Below are positions 1 to 8,171 of a stretch of DNA of 64,000 nucleotides, piece by piece (position 1 is the first letter of the stretch; the number at the start of each line of letters is the position of its first letter). The translations under genes were made by a program, and so were the position numbers. This DNA comes from Paenibacillus abyssi (GTDB lineage Bacteria; Bacillota; Bacilli; Paenibacillales; Paenibacillaceae). The DNA is taken from assembly GCF_014640295.1 (NCBI RefSeq), contig NZ_BMGR01000001.1, positions 310,001 through 374,000 on the forward strand, written 5' to 3'. A model generated the notes under the pieces. The model did no database searches. It was not told where the DNA came from and worked only from the letters and a program-made list of their open reading frames with translations.

Positions 1-517
1 TGAGTACTATACTCGTAATATAACGGATTGACGATTAAGGTATCTTACAGAGTTTAAACTGTCACCCGAGATGTGAGCTGCGTGAAATACAAATAAAAAC
101 CCAGTATCTCGGTTGAGACACCTTGTAATTCAGTCATGGAGAATCATCCCATCTTCTTTTGTCAAACGATACTTCAGGAAGCTCCGCCATGTTCTCGTAA
201 ATCCAGTATCTTGTTTGTGGAGACAGTGATAAATAAGATTGCGCACAACGGTAAAAAGAGATGAGAGTGCACTCCTTTATGTTCACTATAGCCTGTTATT
301 GAGGGGGGCTAAAGATACGACTAGTCTAAGATAATGAACAGTAGCGATCTGGAATAGATGGCATTTTTTGTTTATAAATTCGGAGACTGAACATGAACCA
401 AAATTCCTGTTTAAGTATGTCATCTTAGTGTCTCCCATTGCATAAATATTAAATATATCCTCCTTGGGAGAGGAGAAGCCGGACTGGAGAGCCATCCTAT
501 CAAAGGAGGCGAATCGA
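1..517. other. gene-poor leader of the window
   Basis: I see no confident gene here. On the minus strand at 134-286 a 50-codon open stretch starting at GTG reads like real protein near its end (ENMAELPEVSFDKRRWDD then stop), but it has no convincing ribosome site. It could be the tail of a decayed gene. A longer minus-strand open frame at 286-555 has unlikely composition and runs antisense to the better-supported small peptide that begins at 518. The stretch 651-949, after the first terminator, also shows no gene. Confidence 0.4.
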
Positions 518-583
518 ATGAGTAGATTAGAACTCATCGCTTTGCTAACGCTCATCGTAATGATCGTTGAGCTGGCAATCTAG
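518..583 (+). CDS. possible 21-residue hydrophobic peptide (type I toxin-like)
   Basis: A very short frame encodes an almost wholly hydrophobic peptide, MSRLELIALLTLIVMIVE and three more residues, enough for one membrane segment. It has an excellent ribosome site (AAAGGAGG at 502-509, 8 bases before the ATG). An intrinsic terminator follows 28 bases after the stop. This layout of strong ribosome site, one tiny membrane peptide and a terminator resembles the holin-like or TxpA/BsrG-type toxins of Firmicutes, whose antitoxin is an antisense RNA. The peptide is shorter than those families (about 30 residues or more) and lacks their charged tail. It may be a decayed copy or an unrelated leader. 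No antisense promoter was identified. Confidence 0.35.
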   Translation: MSRLELIALLTLIVMIVELAI

Positions 584-610
584 AAAGGTGCCGTCATAAT
601 GTTCCGGAAA

Positions 611-650
611 GAGGAGGCGCTCGTTAGAGCTGCGCTCCTTCTTTTTGTTT
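611..650 (+). terminator. intrinsic terminator after the small peptide
   Basis: AGGAG-G-CGC pairs with GCGCTCCT across a loop of about 12 bases, with one bulge, followed by CTTTTTGTTTTT. It would end a short transcript carrying the 518-583 frame. Confidence 0.6.
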
Positions 651-949
651 TTATCAGCTCGAGAAAAATGCGGACACCTAATCGCTATATCCCTTGCAGA
701 TATAAAAATCACTACGGTTTTCGTTTACGGTAAAATATAAACGGGGTCAACTTATAAATTACTCTTTATCTCATCGAACCGCGGTTAGGAACGTAATTCG
801 GTCTAATTGTAATCGTCAAATTATCGATTTAAGATGCTTTCGTCCACAGTGATTGGAGGGAAAACGACGGCATATGTGTGCAAAAACTTTAGCTGTCAAG
901 CATTTTTTCCGGTGACGGATGTTAGGTCACTCCTCAATCAATTAAAATA

Positions 950-983
950 AAAGGGTTGTTCCACTACGCTGGAACAACCCTTT
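950..983 (-). terminator. terminator of the GH18 gene
   Basis: Perfect 13-bp arms AAAGGGTTGTTCC and GGAACAACCCTTT enclose an 8-base loop, 3 bases beyond the stop of the minus-strand GH18 gene. Read on the minus strand it runs into a T-rich tract. The plus strand also has a T-rich tail, so it may work in both directions. Confidence 0.85.
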
Positions 984-985
984 GT

Positions 986-2902
986 TTATTTTTCCCGCAG
1001 CATCATGGTCCATATATCCGATTGCTCATACCCGAGCCGCCAGGCGGCGATGCCGGCCAGATCGTATTTTTTTGTGATGTCGATGCGGGCTTTTACCGTG
1101 GTCGCTGTCTCTGCCCAGAACAGATACGTATAACCGTCCTTGCGGTATGTGTATTTCGTCTGCCCAAACTCCGGATCGAACGACGAGGTTACTTGTTCCG
1201 ATGCGAGCAGGGCAGGGATATCCTTCATCAGCAGTGTCCGGTTTCCAACCAGTTTGCCGGAGGCGTCCAGTTTCCATTCCCGGACATAGAACGGTACGCC
1301 GAGCATCAGCTTGCTTCTCGGAATGCCATAAGAGAGAAATTCCTGCACGCCTTCCTCTGTCCACTTCAGGCCGGCCACAGAGCCGGGGGAGATGCTGCCC
1401 GTCCAGTGCTGGTCATAAGCCATAATGATGATATAGTCGACGATGCCTGCAAGCTTCTCATGATCATACGCCGTGAGATGATTCCATGCCAGGCTGCCGC
1501 GCGGCAGATCAATAGACACCGACAATCCTTCCTTATGCGCCGCGGCGGTTAGCTTGCGCACGAATGACGTATACAAGTCCCGGTCGGCGCCGGCAATGGA
1601 TTCAAAGTCCAGATTAATACCGTTGGCCCGAAGCGCAGTAAGGCGGCTGACCAGCTGCTTGATAAACGCTGCCTGTGCTTTATTGTTACGGAGAAACGCG
1701 CTTGTCAGCTTGGGATCAAATTGATTGTGTACAAGCGGCACCAGCTGGATGCCCAGATTCCGAAGCGTTTGCGCCAGTGCAGGATCGGATGTGTCGGTCA
1801 ACGTTCCTTCTGCGTCTGCAAGCTCAAACCAGGTCGGTGAGTCGATATCCAGACCCTGCGTATTGGCGAGCTGATTCATGATCGTGCTCGTTCTGGACGA
1901 ACCGTTCCAGCCCAAGTACAGCAGCTTCTTTCCATTGTTCCATAGTACCCGGCCGTCGCTGTTCATGACCGAGCTGTTCGCATACTTGGAAGCAAGCGTT
2001 ACAGCTGATGAACGGCTGTGGACCGATCGCAACACTTTATCGCCTTGTTTGACCTGGTAATAGGGTTTGTTCGTCCACCATACGTTATTGTCACGTACAA
2101 TCTCGGCATTGGCAAAACCTTTCGCATAATGAACCGCTTGCTCCAAACCGAAGAACGCTTTAATCTCCCGTCCGTTTTGCAGGATCCGGTATGGCGGAAT
2201 GTTCGAATGCACGATTTGGGAAGAGTGCGTATTCACCACTTCGCTGTTGGCTTTCTCCGAAGCTGCTGTGATCGCGTCGTACAAGAAGCTGTATTTGTCA
2301 CCGGTGGAGATATTGTCAATAAAAATTTCATACACGGGATCTGAGGCTCTTTGCGATTTTTTCTGGGATACGGTCAGGTTATCCCACACCCATTGATTGG
2401 AGGCGGTGTCCATAACATGTACGTTTTTCCATCGCTTCGCTTCTTTCTTTGCTTCTTCAAGGGCAGCAAATCCCCACTGGGGAGTGGTCTTATCGCCTTG
2501 GTATAATTGATAATTGGTATGATTGCTGTAGACCCAGCCCGGTTTTTCCACATCGCGGATATGGACGTTTTTCAGTGTTTTAGCCTTTCTTACTGCTTCC
2601 TCGTAGGATTGGAACTCCCAGGCGCTGCGGCTCATGCCGTTCTGATACAATTTGTACTTGGGGAAGTTGTCCCATACCCAGATCCGGCCTGCAATCTTTT
2701 CGACATGGCTGTAAGCGAATTGCTTGGCATAGTTCACCGCTTGCTGTTGTGTGGCAAATTCCCGTAATGCTTTGTCGTTCTGATACACGCGGAATTTGGT
2801 CATCCGGGCATCGTTGACCGCTGCTGCGGCCGACACCGCAGATAGCCCTGCTTGTAAAACAAGAAGTAAAGCGAGTGCCAGTATCCATCTTTTTCCCATC
2901 AT
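986..2902 (-). CDS. secreted GH18-family glycosidase with N-terminal repeats
   Basis: A 638-residue exported protein. Residues 1-28 form a signal peptide with a long Leu/Ala core. About residues 36-325 consist of six degenerate repeats of roughly 45 residues, each starting near a Y/F-x-[VLI]-x-Q-[NG] motif, passing through an Ala-rich helix, and ending near W-x-[WS]-[DN]-N. Residues 330-638 form a glycoside hydrolase 18 barrel. The catalytic motif reads NGINLDFE, with E434 as proton donor, and the later MAYDQHW strand is typical. Related Bacillus proteins (YaaH, YdhD, YkvQ) act on spore or cell-wall peptidoglycan but carry LysM domains instead of these repeats. I infer a wall-binding role for the repeats and a peptidoglycan or chitin substrate. 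The start is the first of two adjacent ATGs, preceded by GGAGAG. It is a single-gene unit with its own terminator. Confidence 0.85.
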   Translation of the reverse strand: MMGKRWILALALLLVLQAGLSAVSAAAAVNDARMTKFRVYQNDKALREFATQQQAVNYAKQFAYSHVEKIAGRIWVWDNFPKYKLYQNGMSRSAWEFQSYEEAVRKAKTLKNVHIRDVEKPGWVYSNHTNYQLYQGDKTTPQWGFAALEEAKKEAKRWKNVHVMDTASNQWVWDNLTVSQKKSQRASDPVYEIFIDNISTGDKYSFLYDAITAASEKANSEVVNTHSSQIVHSNIPPYRILQNGREIKAFFGLEQAVHYAKGFANAEIVRDNNVWWTNKPYYQVKQGDKVLRSVHSRSSAVTLASKYANSSVMNSDGRVLWNNGKKLLYLGWNGSSRTSTIMNQLANTQGLDIDSPTWFELADAEGTLTDTSDPALAQTLRNLGIQLVPLVHNQFDPKLTSAFLRNNKAQAAFIKQLVSRLTALRANGINLDFESIAGADRDLYTSFVRKLTAAAHKEGLSVSIDLPRGSLAWNHLTAYDHEKLAGIVDYIIIMAYDQHWTGSISPGSVAGLKWTEEGVQEFLSYGIPRSKLMLGVPFYVREWKLDASGKLVGNRTLLMKDIPALLASEQVTSSFDPEFGQTKYTYRKDGYTYLFWAETATTVKARIDITKKYDLAGIAAWRLGYEQSDIWTMMLREK

Positions 2903-2979
2903 TATTGTCTATCACTCTCCATTAATTGAATCTAGTAGTTAGACGCGCTTAATAGAGAAGTGGTTGCGAAGGAAATAAA

Positions 2980-3009
2980 AACCTGCTGACAATAAATTGT
3001 CAGCAGGTT
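2980..3009 (-). terminator. terminator after the YxcD-like gene
   Basis: Arms AACCTGCTGAC and GTCAGCAGGTT match perfectly across an 8-base loop. On the minus strand the hairpin is followed by TTTTTATTT, so it ends the two-gene unit 3734-3027. Confidence 0.85.
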
Positions 3010-3026
3010 GGCCTTATTACCCTGAA

Positions 3027-3308
3027 TTATTCTGTTATATCCGCCCAAAAATCTTCATCGTCTAATCCGAGCTTGATCTGGGAACGGAAGATCCTGCGCT
3101 GGTATTGCTTGAACATATATTGTTCGATCGCCTCGAGCAGATTCGCTTCCACTAAATACTGGCTTCGTTCATGAACCCAAACCTCGGCCGTAAAACCGTA
3201 TTGTTCATCCCATGCAAGTTCAGCCTCTACAGCTGTAAGAGCTACACTTTTGCGGTCTGCGATATGCAGACAGATGGCATTAATAATTTCATCGGTGTAG
3301 ATACGCAT
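3027..3308 (-). CDS. YxcD/DUF2653 family small protein
   Basis: A 93-residue soluble protein beginning MRIYTDEIINAICLHIA, which matches the DUF2653 (YxcD) family of Bacilli by overall pattern: an N-terminal helix, a strand rich in W/Y/V around residues 30-48 (AELAWDEQYGFTAEVW), and a C-terminal acidic segment. Its function is unknown. It starts 3 bases after the stop of the upstream membrane-protein gene and shares that gene's transcript and terminator, so the two may work together. Confidence 0.75.
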   Translation of the reverse strand: MRIYTDEIINAICLHIADRKSVALTAVEAELAWDEQYGFTAEVWVHERSQYLVEANLLEAIEQYMFKQYQRRIFRSQIKLGLDDEDFWADITE

Positions 3309-3311
3309 GAA

Positions 3312-3734
3312 TTAGTACGGTCTCCGGTTATCGTCAACCCGTTTGCGGTTGCGGAAGTATTGGATAATTCCACGAATCGCTACGAAGAGCAGGAAGATCG
3401 CCAAGACATTCACGAGCAGTCCGAGGAATTCGCCCATAAAGCCCATGCCGCCGAACAATCCGCCGAACAGCATGCCTGCGAGTCCGCCGATCATCAAGCC
3501 TTTCATCAGTCCGCCGCCGCTAAAAAAGCCGCCGCCACGGTTGGCTGCCGAACCTGCAGTTGCTCCAGGCTGTTGGGATTGCGTCCCCTGATCGCTTCTT
3601 TGTACATTGTTATCGGCTGGTTTTTTCGGTGTTTGCGTGAACCCCGATCGCCCTGATCTTCTGGCATCTGCATCCGGTGCTACATAAGCCAGGAACAGAG
3701 TAAACGCCATCACGAGCAGCAACATCTTTTTCAT
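3312..3734 (-). CDS. glycine-rich membrane protein with signal peptide
   Basis: A 140-residue protein. Residues 1-24 look like a cleavable signal peptide (MKKMLLLVMAFTLFLAYVAP, then an Ala-Asp-Ala-Arg site). Residues 25-70 are a polar Gln/Asn/Pro linker. Residues 70-100 are a Gly/Phe/Met-rich segment with repeated GG pairs. Residues 103-125 are a clear membrane helix, followed by a basic tail. Proteins like this are often labelled Tim44-like in Paenibacillus and Bacillus, but the folded Tim44 domain itself is absent here. The start has a strong AGGAGGAG site. It is co-transcribed with the YxcD-like gene, 3 bases downstream. Function unknown. Confidence 0.75.
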   Translation of the reverse strand: MKKMLLLVMAFTLFLAYVAPDADARRSGRSGFTQTPKKPADNNVQRSDQGTQSQQPGATAGSAANRGGGFFSGGGLMKGLMIGGLAGMLFGGLFGGMGFMGEFLGLLVNVLAIFLLFVAIRGIIQYFRNRKRVDDNRRPY

Positions 3735-3846
3735 TGATTTCTTCTCCTCCTGAAAATTAAGTTATCCTATAACATTGCCATCCAATTCATTTACGTCTAA
3801 TATGAACAAAGGTTTCATTTTTTAATCGAAAAGGAGGAAAAAGTTC

Positions 3847-4389
3847 TTGATCGACTACCCGGAACCGTATTTGGACTATTTGATTGAATTTCATGTGACC
3901 CGAGATTATTTTGAATGCCATGAAATACTGGAGGAATATTGGAAAGAACAGGGTCCTCAAGACCCGCTATCGCATACATGGGTTGGCTTGATTCAAATCG
4001 CAGTAGGGCAGTATCACCATCGGAGACGCAATGTTCAAGGAGCGTTGAAAATGTTCAGTCAAGCGCTGAATCGGTTGAAACTGGATCATCTGGAGCTGCT
4101 TGGATTGGATGGATCGGCGCTGATCGGGATTGTGGCGGAGAAACGCCGGCAGCTGGAGGAAGAAGGGGCTGGAGCGGCAGCTTTCTCGGATTTCAATCTG
4201 CCGATCCGGGATGCGTCACTGCTCGGGAAGTGTTTTGCGAAGGGCGAACAGATTCAGGCAGCCTGGGGAATGCCCAGCCGGCTTGAGGAAGCGAAGCTGA
4301 TTCACCGTCATACTTTGCGTGACCGATCAGATGTGATAGCAGCACGTCTGGCGGCGGCAGCAGCGAGAAAGGGGCACAGCAATCGATAG
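3847..4389 (+). CDS. DUF309 domain protein
   Basis: A 180-residue cytosolic protein with the DUF309 signature: HVTRDYFECHEILEEYWK near residues 18-35, then an all-helical repeat region including WVGLIQIAVGQYHHRR. The invariant His-Glu pair in the first motif suggests a metal or acid-base site, but no reaction is established for the family. I chose a TTG start because AAAGGAGG lies at 3830-3837, 9 bases upstream, and no ATG occurs before the conserved domain. It is transcribed alone and converges on the carbonic anhydrase gene. The last 25 residues are Ala/Arg-rich and look dispensable. Confidence 0.8.
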   Translation: MIDYPEPYLDYLIEFHVTRDYFECHEILEEYWKEQGPQDPLSHTWVGLIQIAVGQYHHRRRNVQGALKMFSQALNRLKLDHLELLGLDGSALIGIVAEKRRQLEEEGAGAAAFSDFNLPIRDASLLGKCFAKGEQIQAAWGMPSRLEEAKLIHRHTLRDRSDVIAARLAAAAARKGHSNR

Positions 4390-4446
4390 TTGTATCTATG
4401 CTGATGCCTTTCTTCTGTCTGTGCAGAAATGCTGCTGGCAATTTTT

Positions 4447-5037
4447 TTATTCGGCGGATTGTCCTCTAGTATCCAAGCTCTTATACCCGTCGACGGTCAG
4501 ATCCAGCTTTCCGGTTTCCGGATTGATGATAAGTCCGTGTACGGGCACCTCCGCCGGCAGAAGCGGATGGTTGCTGATGATCTTTACGCTGTTCTCGACG
4601 CTTTCCTTCACATTGTCAAAGCCGGTCAGCCAGCGCATCAGGTTCACGCCTGAGTTTTTAAGCGTCTTGATGGTCACATCCGGAATGCCTCTTTCAGCCA
4701 TATGGCCAATGACATTTTCCGGATTGATGCCGGTCATGCCGCAGTCATGGTGGCCGATCACCGCTACCTCGTTTGCATTCAGTTCATATACCGCCACCAA
4801 AATACTGCGCATAATATTGCCGAATGGCTGCGTAACGATCGCGCCTGCGTTTTTAATGATTTTGGCATCGCCGTTGCGAAGATTCAGGGCCTTTGGCAGC
4901 AGCTCCGTTAGCCGGGTATCCATACAGGTAACGATGACCAGACGTTTCTCCGGAAATTTATCGGTCCGATACTGCTCGTAAGTTCGATTTTCAACAAAGC
5001 TCTGATTATATTCCAAAATTTCGCTTAATCTACTCAT
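4447..5037 (-). CDS. beta-class carbonic anhydrase (YtiB-like)
   Basis: Converts CO2 and water to bicarbonate using zinc. It has 196 residues from the chosen start. The zinc-site motifs are CMDTR (C38, D40, R42) and GHHDCGM (H96, C99), the standard Cys-His-Cys plus Asp/Arg dyad of the beta class. Length and motif spacing resemble the short YtiB-type enzymes of Bacilli. A GTG four codons upstream (5049) overlaps the ribosome site AAAGGTGGAG, so ATG at 5037 is preferred. It is separated by only 39 bases from the IscA-like gene upstream on the same strand and may share its transcript. Cytosolic; it supplies bicarbonate for carboxylases. Confidence 0.9.
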   Translation of the reverse strand: MSRLSEILEYNQSFVENRTYEQYRTDKFPEKRLVIVTCMDTRLTELLPKALNLRNGDAKIIKNAGAIVTQPFGNIMRSILVAVYELNANEVAVIGHHDCGMTGINPENVIGHMAERGIPDVTIKTLKNSGVNLMRWLTGFDNVKESVENSVKIISNHPLLPAEVPVHGLIINPETGKLDLTVDGYKSLDTRGQSAE

Positions 5038-5076
5038 TTTACACTCCACCTTTTGCGGTTGTTATATTGCCATGAT

Positions 5077-5403
5077 TTATACAGCTTGCTTAATAAAACG
5101 CAGATGATTGGTATAAATTTGGTTGTCGCTTTTCAAAATGAACGATCCGCGGTCCGCACTGTAATCGACTTTGAGCTGGGGCTCAAAGAAAATCTCGTGC
5201 CGGGGCTCATACCAGAACGAAAAAGGCGTCCCCTGGCCTAACTTGTCATCCGGTCCGGATTGCTTGATCAACTGCAGGGCGGGAACGCCGCTCATAACAC
5301 AGCCGCAGCCTTCGGTATCGTATAACAGCTTAAGCTGACTGTCTTCCTGATTCAAATACGGGGAGAGCTCAGCAATGGCAGCATCTGTAAAAGTTATGTT
5401 CAT
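5077..5403 (-). CDS. HesB/IscA-like protein (YqkB type)
   Basis: A 108-residue protein whose opening (MNITFTDAAIAELSPYL) and overall layout match the YqkB/HesB-like branch of the iron-sulfur biosynthesis fold. One CGC motif (near residues 33-35) is seen, but the C-terminal CxC of true A-type carriers is missing, as is usual in this branch, so cluster transfer should not be assumed. The start is set at ATG 5403, with AAAGGAG 9 bases upstream; an in-frame TTG at 5421 is less likely. It lies just upstream of the carbonic anhydrase gene on the same strand and diverges from the carboxypeptidase gene. Confidence 0.75.
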   Translation of the reverse strand: MNITFTDAAIAELSPYLNQEDSQLKLLYDTEGCGCVMSGVPALQLIKQSGPDDKLGQGTPFSFWYEPRHEIFFEPQLKVDYSADRGSFILKSDNQIYTNHLRFIKQAV

Positions 5404-5501
5404 ATCAGCTGCTCCTTTCAAGGTTGATTAATGTTGATTATACGTTTTGCAAAAAGTATGATCAAGTAGTAGTCATTTTTAAGGTGAGAGGTGGTAGTCC
5501 C

Positions 5502-7016
5502 GTGACAATCGGTGAAGAACAAGCACTGCAGCAATTTCGTGAGCTGGACCGGAAGATAAAAAGCTACGGGGAAGCGCTTGGTGTCCTCTATTGGGATCTG
5601 CGGACCGGTGCGCCCCGCAAAGGAATGGAAAGCCGTTCAGAAGCGATCGGCATCTTGTCCTCGGAGATGTTCCGTCTGACAACATCGGATGAGATGGGAG
5701 AGCTGCTGGACCGTCTTGGCGAGCGGTCTGTCTCCGATAATCTGGATGAAATCAGCCGCAAGCTGGTCAAAGAAAGTAAAAAAGAATATGACAGAAGCAA
5801 AAAAATTCCGCCCAAGCTGAATCAGGAATATGTTGTGCTGACTTCGCAAGCGGAATCCTACTGGGAGGAAGCGAAAGAGAATAACGATTTTGCGGGGTTC
5901 CAGCCCTACCTGGAGAAGATCATCGACTATACTCAGCAATTTATCGATCTGTGGGGGGTTCAAGGCACTCGTTACGATACGCTGCTGGACAGCTATGAGC
6001 CGGACATGACAACGGAGCAGCTTGATCAGGTGTTCGGCGGATTGCGCGAGAAGCTTGTTCCGTTAGCATCGGCAATTGCCGGTTCAAGCTATCAGCCGGA
6101 TACGTCATTCCTGAGGCAAACATTCCCCAAAGACAAACAGAAGGATTTCAGCCTGTTTATTCTGCAGCAAATGGGCTATGATTTTCAGGCTGGGAGGCTC
6201 GACGAGAGCGTGCATCCGTTTGCGACCGGTTTGAATCCGGGGGATGTGCGGATTACGACGCGGTATTTGCCGGAAGATGTTACGAGCGCTTTGTTCGGAA
6301 CGATTCATGAGGGCGGCCATGCGCTGTACGAGCAAAACATTATGAGCGAGCTGATCGGCACCACGCTTTGCGACGGCACCTCGATGGGTATTCATGAGTC
6401 GCAGTCCCGCTTCTGGGAGAATGTGATAGGACGCAGCAGACCGTTCTGGGAACGGTATTTCGGTGATCTGAAGGAGCGATTCCCTGGCCAGCTTGATGTG
6501 CCGGTTGAAGATTTTTACCGTGCCACCAATGTCGTGCAACCTTCCCTCATTCGCATCGAAGCGGATGAACTGACGTACAATCTACATATTATTATCCGCT
6601 ATGAGATCGAGAAGATGATCTTCAATGAAGGAGCGAAGGCGGGCGATCTGCCGGAAATCTGGAATGCGAAATATAAGGAGTATCTGGACATCACGCCAAC
6701 CAGCTACAGCGACGGCGTGCTGCAGGATGTGCATTGGTCAGGAGGGGCATTCGGTTACTTTCCGTCGTACTCTCTGGGCAACATGTATGCCGCTCAGTTT
6801 ACGGATACGATGGAGCGGGAGCTGCCGGATATGTGGTCCCTTGTCGGTAAAGGGGACCTGCTGCCAATCAAGGAATGGCTGACCGATAAGGTCTACAAGT
6901 ACGGAAAGCTGCAGACGCCGGCACAGCTTATTCAGCGCGTTACCGGCAAGCCGCTTGATCCTTCGTACTTGGTCCGTTATCTGGAAACGAAGTATAAGGA
7001 TATCTATAAGCTTTAA
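5502..7016 (+). CDS. M32 family metallocarboxypeptidase
   Basis: Removes C-terminal amino acids from peptides in the cytosol, as do Taq carboxypeptidase and B. subtilis YpwA. It has 504 residues from a GTG start, the usual family size. The zinc motif HEGGH is at residues 269-273, followed by the family motif GIHESQSRFWEN, which supplies the third ligand and a family-specific loop. No signal peptide. The GTG at 5502 is preceded by GAGGTGG and gives the canonical N-terminus; an in-frame ATG at 5424 lacks a good site and would add 26 atypical residues. A terminator follows directly. Confidence 0.9.
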   Translation: MTIGEEQALQQFRELDRKIKSYGEALGVLYWDLRTGAPRKGMESRSEAIGILSSEMFRLTTSDEMGELLDRLGERSVSDNLDEISRKLVKESKKEYDRSKKIPPKLNQEYVVLTSQAESYWEEAKENNDFAGFQPYLEKIIDYTQQFIDLWGVQGTRYDTLLDSYEPDMTTEQLDQVFGGLREKLVPLASAIAGSSYQPDTSFLRQTFPKDKQKDFSLFILQQMGYDFQAGRLDESVHPFATGLNPGDVRITTRYLPEDVTSALFGTIHEGGHALYEQNIMSELIGTTLCDGTSMGIHESQSRFWENVIGRSRPFWERYFGDLKERFPGQLDVPVEDFYRATNVVQPSLIRIEADELTYNLHIIIRYEIEKMIFNEGAKAGDLPEIWNAKYKEYLDITPTSYSDGVLQDVHWSGGAFGYFPSYSLGNMYAAQFTDTMERELPDMWSLVGKGDLLPIKEWLTDKVYKYGKLQTPAQLIQRVTGKPLDPSYLVRYLETKYKDIYKL

Positions 7017-7022
7017 ACTAGG

Positions 7023-7056
7023 AGACGGTCCAAGCGGGGCCGTCTTTTCATTTTTC
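7023..7056 (+). terminator. terminator of the M32 carboxypeptidase gene
   Basis: GACGGTCC and GGGGCCGTC pair around an AAGC loop, 7 bases after the stop codon, and are followed by TTTTCATTTTT. Confidence 0.8.
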
Positions 7057-7122
7057 ACCAACGGCTTCTCCTGCGCATAGGCTATTACACAACATCGGAT
7101 TATTCGGAGGGGTGAGTATGCC

Positions 7123-8124
7123 ATGCGTGTAAGAATCATCGCAGCAATCGTAGCGATCGTGCTGATTATTGTGGTTGTACTGGGTTCATGCGCGAAAGGA
7201 TCAGGAGGAGGCGCCGTTAAGATTACCATCGGCGAGGTGACAAGATCACTGTTTTATGCGCCGGAGTATGTTGCGGTAAGCCAAGGGTTTTTCGAGGAAG
7301 AAGGGCTGGACGTTGAGCTGACGACGACGTTTGGCGGCGATAAGACGATGACCGCATTGCTCTCCGGCAGCATCAATGTCGCATTGGTCGGTTCGGAGAC
7401 TTCGATTTATGTGGCGCAGCAGGGCGCGAATGATCCGGTTATCAACTTTGCCCAATTGACGCAGACCGACGGCACATTTCTTGTCTCCAGAGAAGCGGTT
7501 GACAATTTTGAGTGGGATACGCTGAAGGAAAGCACCTTCCTGGGGCAGCGCAAAGGCGGAATGCCGCAAATGGCGGGGGAGTTTACGCTCAAGAAGCACG
7601 GCATCGATCCCCATAACGATCTGGAGATGATCCAGAACATCGAGTTCGCCAATATCCCGGCAGCCTTCGCTTCCGGTACGGGCGATTATGTACAGCTGTT
7701 CGAGCCTCAGGCTTCGATCTTCGAGAAGGAAGGCAGGGGGCATGTTATCGCTTCCTTCGGCGTTGAAAGCGGACATCTGCCATATACGGTGTTTATGGCG
7801 AAGCAAAGCTTCATCAAGGATAACAAAGAGGCGATCCAAAAGTTCACGAACGCCTTGCACAAAGCGCAGCAATGGGTGGAAGACAGCAGCCCGGAGCAGA
7901 TTGCCGACGCTGTGCTGCCGTTCTTTGAGGATACGGACCGGGAAATTGCGATTATGGTGATTGAACGGTATAAGAATCAAGGTTCCTATGCTGCGGATCC
8001 GATTGTGGATGAGGAAGAGTGGAACAATCTGCTGGATGTGATGGAATCAGCAGGTGAATTGCAGCAGCGTGTTGAGCACGCGGAGCTCGTCGACAACTCT
8101 TTTGCCGAACAAGCGATGAAATAA
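7123..8124 (+). CDS. ABC importer substrate-binding lipoprotein (NitT/TauT type)
   Basis: A 333-residue lipoprotein: a hydrophobic leader with lipobox LGSC (Cys23) anchors it to the outer face of the membrane. The mature part has the SsuA/THI5 fold pattern (SLFYAPEYVAVSQGFFEEEGLDVEL, quoted here in part, and GSINVALVGSETSIYVAQ). This family binds sulfonates, nitrate, or pyrimidine and other thiamine precursors; the ligand cannot be told from sequence alone. No TPP, S-box or other riboswitch is visible in the 66 bases before it, which gives no support for a thiamine or sulfur role. The order with the ATPase and permease resembles the B. subtilis ytlABCD locus. Ribosome site GGAGGGGTGA. Confidence 0.85.
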   Translation: MRVRIIAAIVAIVLIIVVVLGSCAKGSGGGAVKITIGEVTRSLFYAPEYVAVSQGFFEEEGLDVELTTTFGGDKTMTALLSGSINVALVGSETSIYVAQQGANDPVINFAQLTQTDGTFLVSREAVDNFEWDTLKESTFLGQRKGGMPQMAGEFTLKKHGIDPHNDLEMIQNIEFANIPAAFASGTGDYVQLFEPQASIFEKEGRGHVIASFGVESGHLPYTVFMAKQSFIKDNKEAIQKFTNALHKAQQWVEDSSPEQIADAVLPFFEDTDREIAIMVIERYKNQGSYAADPIVDEEEWNNLLDVMESAGELQQRVEHAELVDNSFAEQAMK

Positions 8125-8171
8125 AAAATGAGACAACGGCTGCCCCAACGAACAGTAAAGGAGGGAGAGCC

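Noticed and set aside
286-555. 89-codon minus-strand open frame in the gene-poor start
   Set aside because: Composition is not protein-like, it has no well-placed ribosome site for its first codon, and it is antisense to the better-supported small peptide.
7057-7122. Search for a TPP or other riboswitch before the NitT/TauT-type importer
   Set aside because: The leader is too short and has no conserved core such as CTGAGA.
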